Of a stretch of DNA of 64,000 nt, positions 7,529 through 16,061 are shown piece by piece. Made by a program: the position numbers and the translations under genes. Source of the DNA: Alphaproteobacteria bacterium (GTDB taxonomy: Bacteria > Pseudomonadota > Alphaproteobacteria > UBA9219); contig JAQVBU010000012.1 of assembly GCA_028690155.1 (NCBI GenBank), positions 3,398-67,397 of the forward strand. The letters are read 5' to 3'. The notes beneath the pieces were generated by a model. The model saw only the letters and a list, made by a program, of their open reading frames with translations, had not been told where the DNA came from and searched no databases. How positions within the stretch are numbered: the first letter of the stretch is position 1; every line of letters starts with the position of its first letter.

Positions 7529-8740
7529 TTAGGCTTCGTCCCAGCCAAAGGCCAACACAGGCGTGATCGTTGCTTGGTTCGTTAGAAGCATTACCAGTCG
7601 GTCAAAGCCCATGGCCATGCCCGCGCCAAAGGGCGCACCAAGGGTCATGGCTTCAAGATATCGTTGGTCACATGCCACGGGGGAAAGCCCTTCGCTCTTT
7701 CGTTGCGCCAGTGCGTTGTTGAAAAGCTGCGTTTGCATCGTGGGGTCAGCCAGTCCCGCAAAGCCGTCGGCGATTTCAATCCCGCCGATGAAAAGTTCAC
7801 TTCGCTGCGCAAGGCACGGATCCTCGGGGTTGGCGGCGGCCGACAACGTTTGAGTCAAAGGCCAATCGATCAAGAAGAGCGGACGGTCGGTGCCGAAGCG
7901 CGGTTGTAATGTGTCCATCAGAAGCGTGAACAAGAAAAACGCATCCTCGGCCCATTCGTTGCGAATGGCCGCTCCGGCAGCTTCCAGCGCGCGGCGGCAC
8001 GAGGCGGCGTCGAAAGAGGGCATGGGCGCGCGCGTCAGGCGCTCGATCATCTCAAGAACGGGAATGCGATCCCACGGCGTCTTCAGGTTTATCTTTTTGC
8101 CCTGATAACTCACGACAGGGTCGATTGTTAGAGCGTCCAAGGCGTCCATGACGATCATTTCGGCATCGTTTTCAATATCCCTTAACGTGCCGCCGACGCG
8201 TCCCCATTCAAGCATCGTAAATTCAGGGGTGCGGACAGAGCTGACATCACCTTGGCGGAAATTTTTGGTCAATGAGTAGATGTTTGTAAAGCCGCCCACC
8301 GCCATGCGCTTCAACTGATATTCTGCCGAGCTGATGAGATATCGTTCGTCGACGGCAAAAGAGTTGATGGACACATCCGGCGCCGCGCCATGAACCAGAA
8401 GCGGCACATCGATTTCAAGAAATCCCAAACCATCCAGAGTGTCGCGCACCGAACGGCGGATTCGATGGCGTTGTTTCAAAACGGCCATGCGCGAGCCAGG
8501 ATGGCCCGGCGTGATGGGCTTGCGCCAACGCATAACGTCCGTGTCCGGTTTCCACGCGCCTTCGACCGGGCTTGCGATGTGCCGCGCGTTTTTGCCCGGA
8601 TGATCGGGGTCGATCAGGAAAACGTCGCCGATACCGGGCAGGAGGCCTTCCCACCGGCAACGCGTCTCGCTATCCTCGAAAGCATAGACGACATGGCCGT
8701 CGTGGACGTCGAGGATGCGAACGAGCATGTTTTCCTTCAT
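7529..8740 (-). CDS. epmA: EpmA/GenX-like elongation factor P lysine lysyltransferase
   Basis: Class II lysyl-tRNA-synthetase-like enzyme that in Enterobacteria attaches (R)-beta-lysine to a Lys of elongation factor P. The catalytic core starts near residue 85. Motif 2 reads FRQGDVSSVRTPEFTMLEW, and motif 3 is in GAPFGAGMAMGFDRLVMLL near the C-terminus. There is no full anticodon-binding domain. Unusual: an N-terminal extension of about 70-80 residues that is beta-rich in appearance, making the protein 403 aa against roughly 325 in E. coli. Start is ATG 8740 directly after the deacetylase stop; ATG 8728 has the better SD (AAGGA, about 5 nt). Neither epmB nor efp is in the window. Confidence 0.82.
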   Translation of the reverse strand: MKENMLVRILDVHDGHVVYAFEDSETRCRWEGLLPGIGDVFLIDPDHPGKNARHIASPVEGAWKPDTDVMRWRKPITPGHPGSRMAVLKQRHRIRRSVRDTLDGLGFLEIDVPLLVHGAAPDVSINSFAVDERYLISSAEYQLKRMAVGGFTNIYSLTKNFRQGDVSSVRTPEFTMLEWGRVGGTLRDIENDAEMIVMDALDALTIDPVVSYQGKKINLKTPWDRIPVLEMIERLTRAPMPSFDAASCRRALEAAGAAIRNEWAEDAFFLFTLLMDTLQPRFGTDRPLFLIDWPLTQTLSAAANPEDPCLAQRSELFIGGIEIADGFAGLADPTMQTQLFNNALAQRKSEGLSPVACDQRYLEAMTLGAPFGAGMAMGFDRLVMLLTNQATITPVLAFGWDEA

Positions 8741-9661
8741 TTACGATGGCCTTTCGATGCCGGTCGCGTAAGCGGCGGCCGATGATCCCAATACAGAAAG
8801 GTTATATCCTCCCTCCAGCACGCTCACAAGCCGCCCTTGGCAGAAGCTGTCGGCCAAGCCGCGCAGGCGCGAACCGATCTGGCGGTAATCGTCCTCGGTT
8901 AAGCGCAACGAACTGAGCGGATCATCTTTGTGCGCGTCAAACCCTGCCGAGACAAAAAGGATGTCGGGTTTGAAGGCGGTAAGCTTCGGGGCGATCTTTG
9001 TCTCGAAGGCGTCGAGCACAAGGCGCCCGTCACTTTTCTTGGGCAGGGGGATGTTCAGCACGTTATTCCATGCGCCGATTTCTTCGACCAGCCCCGATCC
9101 GGGCGTTTCTTCGTGTACGGAGATATAAAGCCTGTCTTCGACGTTCCAGAAAAAGCTTTGTGTACCGTTGCCGTGGTGTGCATCAATGTCCACAACGGCG
9201 ACGCGTTCGGCCCCCCATCGTTGTTGAGCGGCCACGGCAGCCAACGCCACGTTGTTGAAAAAGCAAAAACCTCCGGCGGCATCGGCTTCGGCGTGGTGGC
9301 CTCCGGGGCTGACAAGGCAAAAAGCGCCGTTCGCAGCGCCGTTCATGATGCTTTCCGTCGCCGCCAAGACGACCCCTGCCGCATAACGCGTGGCTTCGGC
9401 CGTTCCAGTCGTGGCCAGAGTATCGGCGGCAAAAAGCGTCGTTTCGCCGGGAGCAAGCGGCGTCAACACACGATCCACATAAGGGCTCGTGTGAATGAGG
9501 CAAAGATCTTCGCGGCTCGCAGGCAGGGCGTTGTCATGCCACACGAGAGGAAGGGGGCTTCGTCGCAACGCGTCGTAAACGACCTCAAGCCGTTTGGGCG
9601 CAAACGAGGGGTCCGGAGGCGGCGTGTGCTTGAGACAGCAAGAATGGGTGAAAATATGCAT
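8741..9661 (-). CDS. Histone-deacetylase-family protein (acetylpolyamine/lysine deacetylase-like)
   Basis: Zinc-dependent deacetylase fold (class II HDAC/AcuC/acetylpolyamine amidohydrolase superfamily), 306 aa. Seen: the His-His pair in SPGGHHAEADAAGGFCFFNN; the zinc-binding Asp and His in VDIDAHHGNGT; the second zinc Asp in SAGFDAHKDDPL; and a C-terminal EGGYN. All catalytic residues appear intact. The substrate could be acetyl-lysine in proteins or a small acetylated amine. It is directly followed on the minus strand by epmA (no intergenic base) and preceded by the unknown gene with a 1-bp gap, so the three form one operon. Confidence 0.88.
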   Translation of the reverse strand: MHIFTHSCCLKHTPPPDPSFAPKRLEVVYDALRRSPLPLVWHDNALPASREDLCLIHTSPYVDRVLTPLAPGETTLFAADTLATTGTAEATRYAAGVVLAATESIMNGAANGAFCLVSPGGHHAEADAAGGFCFFNNVALAAVAAQQRWGAERVAVVDIDAHHGNGTQSFFWNVEDRLYISVHEETPGSGLVEEIGAWNNVLNIPLPKKSDGRLVLDAFETKIAPKLTAFKPDILFVSAGFDAHKDDPLSSLRLTEDDYRQIGSRLRGLADSFCQGRLVSVLEGGYNLSVLGSSAAAYATGIERPS

Positions 9662-9662
9662 A

Positions 9663-10376
9663 TCACTTAAGGGGAGGGCGAACGCATAATTGCTCGTGGT
9701 CGCCTTGGACCTCGATAATGGCGGCCGAAGAAAACCCTCCTATGCGGCAGAGCCTCTCTTCGTGCGGATCAAGTGTAATGGCCAAGAACGTTAAATGCGC
9801 AGCTGATGCGATTTCTTTTTGGAACGCATGGGTCAATTTTCGAACGCATTCTGCGTTTCGTAACGACGGGGCCAAGCTGATGTTCATAAGATAGGCGTGC
9901 GAGGCTTTAGTCGATTCGACGAAGCGCAACGGCAAGATCAAGCCTCGATCGTGGATGGCTTCAGGATTTTTTAGGACCGCTTCGGCGATGAGGGGGTCGA
10001 TCGGATACCAGCATGTATACCCCAAAGGCGTAAAAAGCCCGTCTTCAAGCGTCATGCCCCATACGCGCGTCGTCGGATAGGCTGTTGTCAGGATATAGCG
10101 CAGGCGGGCGACGTCGACGCGGGTCTGAGGGGTTTCGTAACAAGCCCAGTCTGCCAAAAGCGTTGCCAAGAAAAATCGTCGCCACGCTGTTGAGGCTTCG
10201 GGACCGAAGGGAGACGGGGGGATCGTCTCAAGGGTGACAGCCCCAAACGTCTTTGTGCATTCCGGAGCAAAAGAAGCCCGCTGGATCGCGGCAACTCTTT
10301 GGTTAACCCACGTTTCGATTTCGTCGAAGGGCCTGTTTTGAGGGTCGGGGATATCGTTTAACACGTCGAAATTCAT
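9663..10376 (-). CDS. Unknown protein, possibly GNAT-fold acyltransferase-like
   Basis: Not confidently recognised; 237 aa, soluble, no signal peptide or membrane segment. The C-terminal third loosely resembles a GNAT domain: an ISLAPSLRNAECVRKLT segment in the place of motif A, then an alternating hydrophobic strand (LTFLAITLDP), and a C-terminal RIGGFSSAAIIEV resembling the closing Gly-Phe region. The canonical Q/R-x-x-G-x-G/A acetyl-CoA loop is not clear. First gene of the operon with the HDAC-family protein and EpmA. ATG 10376 chosen; a TTG at 10379 is nearer to the AAAGGA site. Function unknown. Confidence 0.55.
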   Translation of the reverse strand: MNFDVLNDIPDPQNRPFDEIETWVNQRVAAIQRASFAPECTKTFGAVTLETIPPSPFGPEASTAWRRFFLATLLADWACYETPQTRVDVARLRYILTTAYPTTRVWGMTLEDGLFTPLGYTCWYPIDPLIAEAVLKNPEAIHDRGLILPLRFVESTKASHAYLMNISLAPSLRNAECVRKLTHAFQKEIASAAHLTFLAITLDPHEERLCRIGGFSSAAIIEVQGDHEQLCVRPPLK

Positions 10377-10449
10377 CAACGAGTTATCCTTTTTTTAGGC
10401 AGGGACCGCAACAGAAGACTTGGGCCGTCTCTGCGCAGACCAAAAACGA

Positions 10450-10463
10450 GGTATTATAATACC
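10450..10463. promoter_or_regulatory. Perfect 14-bp palindrome containing TATAAT in both directions
   Basis: GGTATTATAATACC is its own reverse complement and lies in the 177-bp divergent spacer between the unknown/HDAC/EpmA operon and rplM. TATAAT reads on the plus strand at 10455-10460 and on the minus strand at 10453-10458. It could be an overlapping divergent -10 pair or an operator. No convincing -35 box was found at 16-18 bp on either side. Confidence 0.4.
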
Positions 10464-10498
10464 ACAACAAAGAAAAGGCGTCTGCGAGGGTATTTCTG

Positions 10499-10526
10499 TT
10501 GACTTGGAAGGATCAAACCTTGTACA
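10499..10526 (+). promoter_or_regulatory. Possible rplM promoter
   Basis: TTGACT (10499-10504), a 16-bp spacer, then TGTACA (10521-10526), about 27 bp before the rplM ATG. The -35 matches the sigma70 consensus well and the -10 poorly. An AGGAGAGA Shine-Dalgarno follows near 10542. Confidence 0.35.
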
Positions 10527-10553
10527 ACGGCGCGCCTAACTCAGGAGAGACCA

Positions 10554-11051
10554 ATGTCTGGAAAAATTCGTGTATCGAAGACGGTGCAAAGCAAGAGCTT
10601 TGAACTCCGCCACCAAGATGCGGAAAAGAAATGGGTCGTCATCGACGCCGACGGCGTGATTTTGGGTCGTCTTGCGGCCGCCATCGCCCTTCGGCTGCGC
10701 GGTAAGCATCGCCCGACCTTTACGCCATCGGTTGATTGCGGCGACAACGTGATCGTGATCAATGCCGAGAAGGTCAAGATGACCGGGCACAAGGCCGAAA
10801 CAAAGCCGTTTTTTTACCATACGGGCTTCCCCGGTGGGATCAAGGAACGGACGCGTGATAAGATTTTGGCCGGAGCGCATCCCGAACGCGTGATTATGAA
10901 GGCCGTGGAACGCATGATGCCACGCGGACCTTTGGGGCGTCGCCAGATGACGAACCTCAAGGTCTATAAAGGCGCCGAGCATCCTCATGCCGCGCAGAAC
11001 CCGGCGAAGATCGATTTCGCTGCCCTTAACCGTAAGAACAAGAGGGGCTAA
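10554..11051 (+). CDS. rplM: 50S ribosomal protein L13
   Basis: Structural protein of the large ribosomal subunit, binding 23S rRNA. The family core is clear: [40 protein letters not shown], the [21 protein letters not shown] stretch, and [20 protein letters not shown] towards the end. At 165 aa it is slightly longer than E. coli L13 (142 aa), with a basic N-terminal lead of about 20 residues, as in other alphaproteobacteria. ATG 10554 has a strong AGGAGAGA site. Three bases separate it from rpsI, the standard L13-S9 operon. Confidence 0.97.
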   Translation: MSGKIRVSKTVQSKSFELRHQDAEKKWVVIDADGVILGRLAAAIALRLRGKHRPTFTPSVDCGDNVIVINAEKVKMTGHKAETKPFFYHTGFPGGIKERTRDKILAGAHPERVIMKAVERMMPRGPLGRRQMTNLKVYKGAEHPHAAQNPAKIDFAALNRKNKRG

Positions 11052-11054
11052 GAC

Positions 11055-11591
11055 ATGGCCACCACGACACGAAAGAAGACAACGAATCTCACAGGCATCA
11101 AAGCGGCTGTGAAAGAACAAGCTAAAGAAGAAAAGGACGCTACCGTTACGGTCGAAGCGCCTGCGGCGGACGAGACGCCCAAGCACGTCAAGAAAGTCGA
11201 TGCGTTTGGCCGCGCTTATGCGACGGGCAAGCGCAAGAATGCCATTGCGCGTGTTTGGCTCAAGCCGGGCAACGGCAAGATCACCGTCAACGGGCGTCCG
11301 GTCAACGTGTATTTTGCGCGTCCTGTGTTGCAGATGATTGTGAACCAACCGTTTGCGGTCGCGGATCGCGCCAATCAGTTCGATGTTGAAGCGAGCGTCA
11401 TTGGCGGCGGTTTGTCGGGGCAGGCGGGTGCCGTTAAGCATGGCATTTCAAAAGCGCTGACATACTTTGAGCCGGAACTTCGTAAGCCTTTGAAAGTGGC
11501 TAAATTCTTGCGCCGCGATCCGCGTGTGGTCGAACGTAAGAAATACGGCCGCGTCAAGGCGCGTCGTCGCTTCCAGTTCAGCAAGCGTTAA
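11055..11591 (+). CDS. rpsI: 30S ribosomal protein S9
   Basis: Small-subunit protein whose C-terminal tail reaches the decoding region. Residues about 50-178 are the S9 domain: [37 protein letters not shown], and the terminal basic [15 protein letters not shown]. The first 50 residues form a Lys/Glu/Ala-rich extension absent from E. coli S9 (130 aa) but common in alphaproteobacteria. It is the second gene of the rplM-rpsI operon and is followed by a strong intrinsic terminator. Confidence 0.97.
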   Translation: MATTTRKKTTNLTGIKAAVKEQAKEEKDATVTVEAPAADETPKHVKKVDAFGRAYATGKRKNAIARVWLKPGNGKITVNGRPVNVYFARPVLQMIVNQPFAVADRANQFDVEASVIGGGLSGQAGAVKHGISKALTYFEPELRKPLKVAKFLRRDPRVVERKKYGRVKARRRFQFSKR

Positions 11592-11611
11592 TCGGCGATT
11601 TTTGTCGCTAC

Positions 11612-11646
11612 AAACGGGGGAAACGAAAGTTTCCCCCGTTTTGTTT
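11612..11646 (+). terminator. Intrinsic terminator after rpsI
   Basis: A perfect 13-bp stem, AAACGGGGGAAAC (11612-11624) with GTTTCCCCCGTTT (11629-11641), has a GAAA tetraloop and is followed by a T-rich tail. It ends the rplM-rpsI transcript about 20 bp after the rpsI stop. Confidence 0.93.
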
Positions 11647-11689
11647 TTGCTCTTTTTCGGGTATCGTTCGGTTTTGAAAGGAAGTTTCA

Positions 11690-12625
11690 ATGACAATCAT
11701 ACAAAAAGATTTTTTGGATTTGGATCTTTTGCCCAAGGGCGAACTTGAGAAGATTATTGCTCTTGCCCATAGGTTGAAGGAAAAACCGCATGCCTATTGT
11801 CCGATGAAGGACAAAACGTTGGCGCTGATTTTTGAAAAGCCGTCGACGCGGACGCGCGTGTCCTTTGAAGTGGGCATGCGCCAGTTGGGCGGAAACGTGA
11901 CGACCCTGTCGGGCGCCGAGCTTCAATTGGGCCGGGGCGAAACGATTGCCGATACGGGGCGCGTTCTGTCGCGGTATGTGGATATCATCATGATCCGCAC
12001 GTTCGATGAATCGACGATGCGCCAGTTGGCGGACGGCGCATCGGTTCCCGTCATCAACGCGTTGACGAACCAATCGCATCCGGGCCAGGTCGTCGCCGAT
12101 CTGATGACGGCGGAAGAGCGGTTGGGCAGCCTGAAAGGCAAGAAGGTCGTTTGGTTCGGCGACGGCGACAACAATGTGTTGACCAGTTGGATGCACGCGG
12201 CTCCAATTCTGGACTTTTCTTTGACCATCGTCTGTCCGCCCGAATTTGCGCCGCCCAAGGCGCTGTTGTCGCGTATGCAGAAAGCAGGGGCTGCGATTGC
12301 CGTGACGGCGGACATGAAGGCGGGCGCGGGCGCCCATGTGGTGCTGACGGACTGTTGGGTGTCGATGCACAACAGCGATGCCGGCGTTCGCGAGCGCATC
12401 TTGCAGCCATTTTGTGTTGACAATAATGTCATGGCCCGTGCGGATAAAAAGGCAATTTTTATGCATTGCCTGCCGGCGCACCGGAATGAAGAGGTGACGG
12501 ATTCGGTTTTGGACGGAAGCCAATCGGCGGCGTGGGATGAAGCCGAAAACAGGCTCCATGCGCATAAAGCCATTCTGTGCTGGTGTTTGGGTTTCGATCC
12601 GACGCGTGCGGCAAAAGCTCGTTAA
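11690..12625 (+). CDS. argF: Ornithine carbamoyltransferase
   Basis: Cytoplasmic enzyme forming citrulline from ornithine and carbamoyl phosphate in arginine biosynthesis. The carbamoyl-phosphate loop STRTRVSFE is near residues 46-55, the HPGQ segment near 125, and the ornithine-binding MHCLPAHRNEEV near 255-270. Length 311 aa is typical. ATG 11690 has GAAAGGAAG just upstream. It sits between the rpsI terminator and an ABC-2 permease; no other arg gene is close. Confidence 0.95.
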   Translation: MTIIQKDFLDLDLLPKGELEKIIALAHRLKEKPHAYCPMKDKTLALIFEKPSTRTRVSFEVGMRQLGGNVTTLSGAELQLGRGETIADTGRVLSRYVDIIMIRTFDESTMRQLADGASVPVINALTNQSHPGQVVADLMTAEERLGSLKGKKVVWFGDGDNNVLTSWMHAAPILDFSLTIVCPPEFAPPKALLSRMQKAGAAIAVTADMKAGAGAHVVLTDCWVSMHNSDAGVRERILQPFCVDNNVMARADKKAIFMHCLPAHRNEEVTDSVLDGSQSAAWDEAENRLHAHKAILCWCLGFDPTRAAKAR

Positions 12626-12643
12626 TCGGCAGGGGAGCGGAGC

Positions 12644-13447
12644 ATGGTAACTCAGGATATTCCGCCTCTTGCGCCGCGACCTTTGGGCGCGATCAATCTG
12701 TTGGGGGTGAGGACCTTGATCGACAAAGAGATTTCGCGCTTTATGAACGCCTCTTTGCAAACCGTTGTGGCTCCTGTCATCTCGACGCTTCTTTTCTTCG
12801 GTATGTTTGCGTTCGTTTTGGGGGGAGATTCTTCCCGCGGCGGTGTGACGCTATCCTTCCTTGTGCCGGGGCTTGTGATGATGGCGTTGGCTCAAAACTC
12901 TTTTATGAATACGGCCGGATCACTCGTTCTTTCCAAGCTTCAGGGCAACATTGTGGACGTGTTGATGCCGCCTCTGTCGTCGCTTGAATTGACGATCGGC
13001 TACGTCGTCGGCGGTGCCGTGCGTGGGCTTGTCGTCGGCGCTTTGTGCCTCGGCGCGCTTTCGTTTTTTGCTCCGGTGCATCTTTCTGACCTTTTCTTTG
13101 TTCTCTACTTCTCGATTTCCGGATCGGTCATGCTGGCGCTGATGGGGCTTATCTGCGGGATCTGGGCCGAAGATTTCGACGGCTTGATCGCGGTGCAAAG
13201 CTTCTTCATTATGCCGGCAACGATTCTTTCGGGGACGTTCTATACGCTCGATAGCCTACCGGAAGAATGGCGGCCTTTGTGTCTTTTCAATCCCTTCTTT
13301 TATATGATCGACGGCTTTCGCTACGGAATTATCGGCACGGCGGACAGCGTCATTCCTGTTGGAATGGTCTGCCTGCTTGTTGTAAACTTGGTCCTTCTTG
13401 CTGTCGCGTATGGCCTGTTTGAGAGCGGCTATAAACTGAAAGCCTGA
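12644..13447 (+). CDS. ABC-2 type transporter permease
   Basis: Inner-membrane permease of the ABC-2 exporter family (YadH-like), 267 aa with about six hydrophobic segments: near residues 40-62, 70-90, 110-140, 145-175, 180-200 and 235-260. The family segment with IMPATILSGTFYTLDSLPEEW and an FNPFFYMIDGFRYG stretch near residues 215-230 is characteristic. The ATP-binding partner is not adjacent, so it must be encoded elsewhere. It starts 18 bp after argF and is probably co-transcribed. Substrate unknown. Confidence 0.85.
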   Translation: MVTQDIPPLAPRPLGAINLLGVRTLIDKEISRFMNASLQTVVAPVISTLLFFGMFAFVLGGDSSRGGVTLSFLVPGLVMMALAQNSFMNTAGSLVLSKLQGNIVDVLMPPLSSLELTIGYVVGGAVRGLVVGALCLGALSFFAPVHLSDLFFVLYFSISGSVMLALMGLICGIWAEDFDGLIAVQSFFIMPATILSGTFYTLDSLPEEWRPLCLFNPFFYMIDGFRYGIIGTADSVIPVGMVCLLVVNLVLLAVAYGLFESGYKLKA

Positions 13448-13512
13448 ACGATGGACAAATCTTCGATTATGATGCCTGTCTATAACGTGGCCAGAAAGAA
13501 GGAAGCATCGAT

Positions 13513-14106
13513 ATGAAAAAATGGCTCGGCTTTTTTTTATTGGGAATCGTGGCAGCTTGCGCCGGTGACGATGGGGTGGAGGCGCCTCCGGAAGAAGCGA
13601 CGCCCGTTGTCGACGTGCGTACCGAGCACTTGATCTGTCCGCAGGTGGCGGTCATCCGCGAAGCGGAAGAAGCGGCTGATTTTGGCGGAAAAAAGGCCTC
13701 TCAAGAGAATCTCGTGGCCAAGGTCCGGTTGCGCCGCTTGATCGGCGATTGCGCTTACCGCAAGGAAACGGACGATCCGGATGAACCGACGGGCATTGAC
13801 CTGTCTTTTATCTTGGATGCGGCGGCGATGAAGGGGGACGCTTTCAACGGAACCAAGGCGTTTTTCCCGTACTTTGTCGCCATCGTCGATCCTGCCGAAA
13901 ACGTTGTGCGGCGCGAGCAGTTTGATCTGTCCTTTTCCTTTTCAGGAAACAACCGTCTTGTCGAAAAGGAAGAACGTTTGCATGTCTTTATTCCTCTGCC
14001 GCCCGAGAGCCTTCTTCAAGGCCCGACGTACCGGGTGCTGATCGGCCTTCTTAAGCCGCCCTCGCCGGGAGCGGATCAGATGTCAAAAAGTTCCGACGAC
14101 AAGTAA
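13513..14106 (+). CDS. Putative lipoprotein of unknown function
   Basis: 197 aa with a lipoprotein signal: MKK, a hydrophobic core, then the lipobox VAAC, which puts the acylated Cys near residue 17. The rest is acidic and looks like a beta-rich periplasmic domain (ICPQVAVIREAEEAADFGG ... FPYFVAIVDPAENVV). Not assigned to a named family here. It lies downstream of argF and the ABC-2 permease on the same strand. Its last 31 bp overlap the 3' end of cysK on the opposite strand. Confidence 0.7.
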   Translation: MKKWLGFFLLGIVAACAGDDGVEAPPEEATPVVDVRTEHLICPQVAVIREAEEAADFGGKKASQENLVAKVRLRRLIGDCAYRKETDDPDEPTGIDLSFILDAAAMKGDAFNGTKAFFPYFVAIVDPAENVVRREQFDLSFSFSGNNRLVEKEERLHVFIPLPPESLLQGPTYRVLIGLLKPPSPGADQMSKSSDDK

Positions 14107-15029
14107 CGTTCGGCCGTATCGGGAAGAAGGGCGACGATGGTTTTGCCTTTCGTTTCGGGCCGTTTGGCCCAGCGGATGGCGGCCGCCACGGCCGCGCCCG
14201 AGGAAATGCCCGCCATAATGCCTTCCTGACGCGCCAGACGGCGCGCGAAGACCAGCGATTCGTCGTCGCCGATGTCCATGATTTCGTCCAAAATCGATCG
14301 GTCGAGAATAGAAGGGACAAAGTTGGCGCCGATGCCCTGAATTTTATGGGGCCCCGAGGTTCCTTTTGTCAAAACCGGACTGCTTGCCGGTTCGGCTCCG
14401 ATGATGTGGATCGCGGCGTTGTGGGCTTTAAGGCCTTGAGCGACGCCTTGAACGGTGCCGCCCGTGCCGATACCGGCGGCGAAGGCGTCGACATGGCCTT
14501 GCGTGTCGGCCCATATTTCCTCGGCCGTCGTTTTGACATGAGCGGCGGGATTGGCCGGGTTGTCGAATTGTTTGGCCATGATGGAGCCTGGCGTTTGGCG
14601 AACGATCTCTTCCGCCTTTTTGACCGCGCCGCCCATACCGTCGGCCGCAGGGGTCAGAATGATCTTGGCGCCCAAAAAGGCCAGCAATTTGCGCCGCTCA
14701 AGCGACATATTTTCCGGCATGGTCAAAATCAGCTTGTATCCTTTGACGGTGGCGATGAAGGCCAAGCCGATGCCGGTATTGCCCGATGTCGCTTCGACGA
14801 TGGTGCCGCCCGGCTTGAGAATGCCTTTTTGCTCGGCGTCGTCGATCATGCTCATGGCGGCGCGGTCTTTGGATGACGCCAGAGGGTTGAAAAACTCAAG
14901 CTTGGCAAGGACGGTCGCATGGCATCCTTCGTCTTTGGCCAGCGCGTTCAGTTTTACGAGCGGCGTTCCGCCGATGGTTTCCGTAATATCGTTGTAAACT
15001 TTACCGCGCGCAGAAAACGTTAAGGGCAT
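14076..15029 (-). CDS. cysK: Cysteine synthase (O-acetylserine sulfhydrylase)
   Basis: PLP enzyme making cysteine from O-acetylserine and sulfide. The PLP lysine is in LASSKDRAA near residue 52; the substrate loop TSGNTGIG is near residues 80-88; and the phosphate-binding glycine loop GIGTGGTVQGVA is near 190-200. Its 317 aa is usual length. It converges on the lipoprotein gene with a 31-bp overlap. The serine acetyltransferase that feeds it lies about 1 kb upstream on the same strand, with a hydrolase gene between. Confidence 0.95.
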   Translation of the reverse strand: MPLTFSARGKVYNDITETIGGTPLVKLNALAKDEGCHATVLAKLEFFNPLASSKDRAAMSMIDDAEQKGILKPGGTIVEATSGNTGIGLAFIATVKGYKLILTMPENMSLERRKLLAFLGAKIILTPAADGMGGAVKKAEEIVRQTPGSIMAKQFDNPANPAAHVKTTAEEIWADTQGHVDAFAAGIGTGGTVQGVAQGLKAHNAAIHIIGAEPASSPVLTKGTSGPHKIQGIGANFVPSILDRSILDEIMDIGDDESLVFARRLARQEGIMAGISSGAAVAAAIRWAKRPETKGKTIVALLPDTAERYLSSELFDI

Positions 15030-15126
15030 AGCGAAACCTCATTAAAGGCGTATGAAAACGCCGTCAATGTCGCGCCGTTGACGCGGTATGGCAATCTTTT
15101 TTTAAGAACCGTCGGAAAAAGGCGCC

Positions 15127-15921
15127 TTAAAGTTTAAGCTCTTCCGGTTTAGCGCCAGCTCGTCTGGTTGAACGATGTTCTTTGACTGTATGTTGTGCGT
15201 TGAGGTTTTGTTCAATAAGCGCGGAGACTTTTTCAAGAAGGAAAGGAAAGCCCGTATCCGGAGTGAACCCGCTATCACGGTTGATGTGTTTTGCGCCCGG
15301 AATACAGAAAATGGAGGCCCCAAGGGCTTCGGCCATCGGGCGCGACTGTTCAGGAGGAACGTCCTGATCATTGTTTGAAACAATCACCCATCTGTTTCTT
15401 CCGTTGACCCCTTGTTGGGCTTTTTTGACGAACTCGGGCGTCATAGGTTTGTAAAACGTGGACAGGCCGGGTTCGCATTCAAGCAAGTTAATATCTCCGG
15501 CAACAGGGCAAACGCAGAAAAGACCCAGAAGCTTTTTTTCTTCAAGGGCCATCTGGTGCGCTGTGTGAACGGCCATCGCGCCGCCGAGGCTGTGCCCGAT
15601 GACGATTGTTTTTTCGGGGTCAAGCCCTTTCAGGCATGCCTCAACACCGCCCGTCCATTCGTTGAGCGTCTGATAATCGTATGAACCGAGTTTTTCCGGT
15701 GTGTTGCCGTCATACATATCCCGAATGCCGTCCGCGGGTACTTTTGTGGGAAGCTGGGGAACGAAGGTTCGACATCCTTTGGCCTGCAACTGCCGTGCGA
15801 GCCATCCGTACCAGCTTTTTTCGGGAAAACCGTCGACGCCGTGAAGAATCACGACGGTGATGCCGTTGAATTTGTCATCAGTGGGGTTGGTTTCTTCAAT
15901 CTTCGTATAAGCTTGGGTCAT
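15127..15921 (-). CDS. RBBP9/YdeN-family serine hydrolase
   Basis: Small alpha/beta hydrolase, 264 aa. Seen: VVILHGVDGFPEKSWYGWLA at the start of the fold, nucleophile elbow GHSLGG near residue 107, and the catalytic His in GAKHINRDSGF near residue 215. The DGFPxxxWxxWL and AKHINxxSGF patterns are typical of the YdeN/RBBP9 family, whose physiological substrates are mostly unknown. The C-terminal 25 residues are basic and not part of the fold. It lies between cysE and cysK on the same strand, but spacers of about 100 and 140 bp argue against tight coupling. Confidence 0.82.
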   Translation of the reverse strand: MTQAYTKIEETNPTDDKFNGITVVILHGVDGFPEKSWYGWLARQLQAKGCRTFVPQLPTKVPADGIRDMYDGNTPEKLGSYDYQTLNEWTGGVEACLKGLDPEKTIVIGHSLGGAMAVHTAHQMALEEKKLLGLFCVCPVAGDINLLECEPGLSTFYKPMTPEFVKKAQQGVNGRNRWVIVSNNDQDVPPEQSRPMAEALGASIFCIPGAKHINRDSGFTPDTGFPFLLEKVSALIEQNLNAQHTVKEHRSTRRAGAKPEELKL

Positions 15922-16061
15922 GAAATGAGGTCCCCAATAAGAAATTTAATAAAAAACGAGCCCGTTTAATACGTCGGACACTGTATCGCCGAAGTTACTA
16001 AGAAGTAATAAAAAGCTCAAATAAAAACACCCTTTTTACAAAAAAGTACCGATTTTAACCC

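Noticed and set aside
11687..12760. 357-aa minus-strand ORF opposite argF
   Set aside because: Shadow frame rich in Arg and His from the antisense of a conserved gene.
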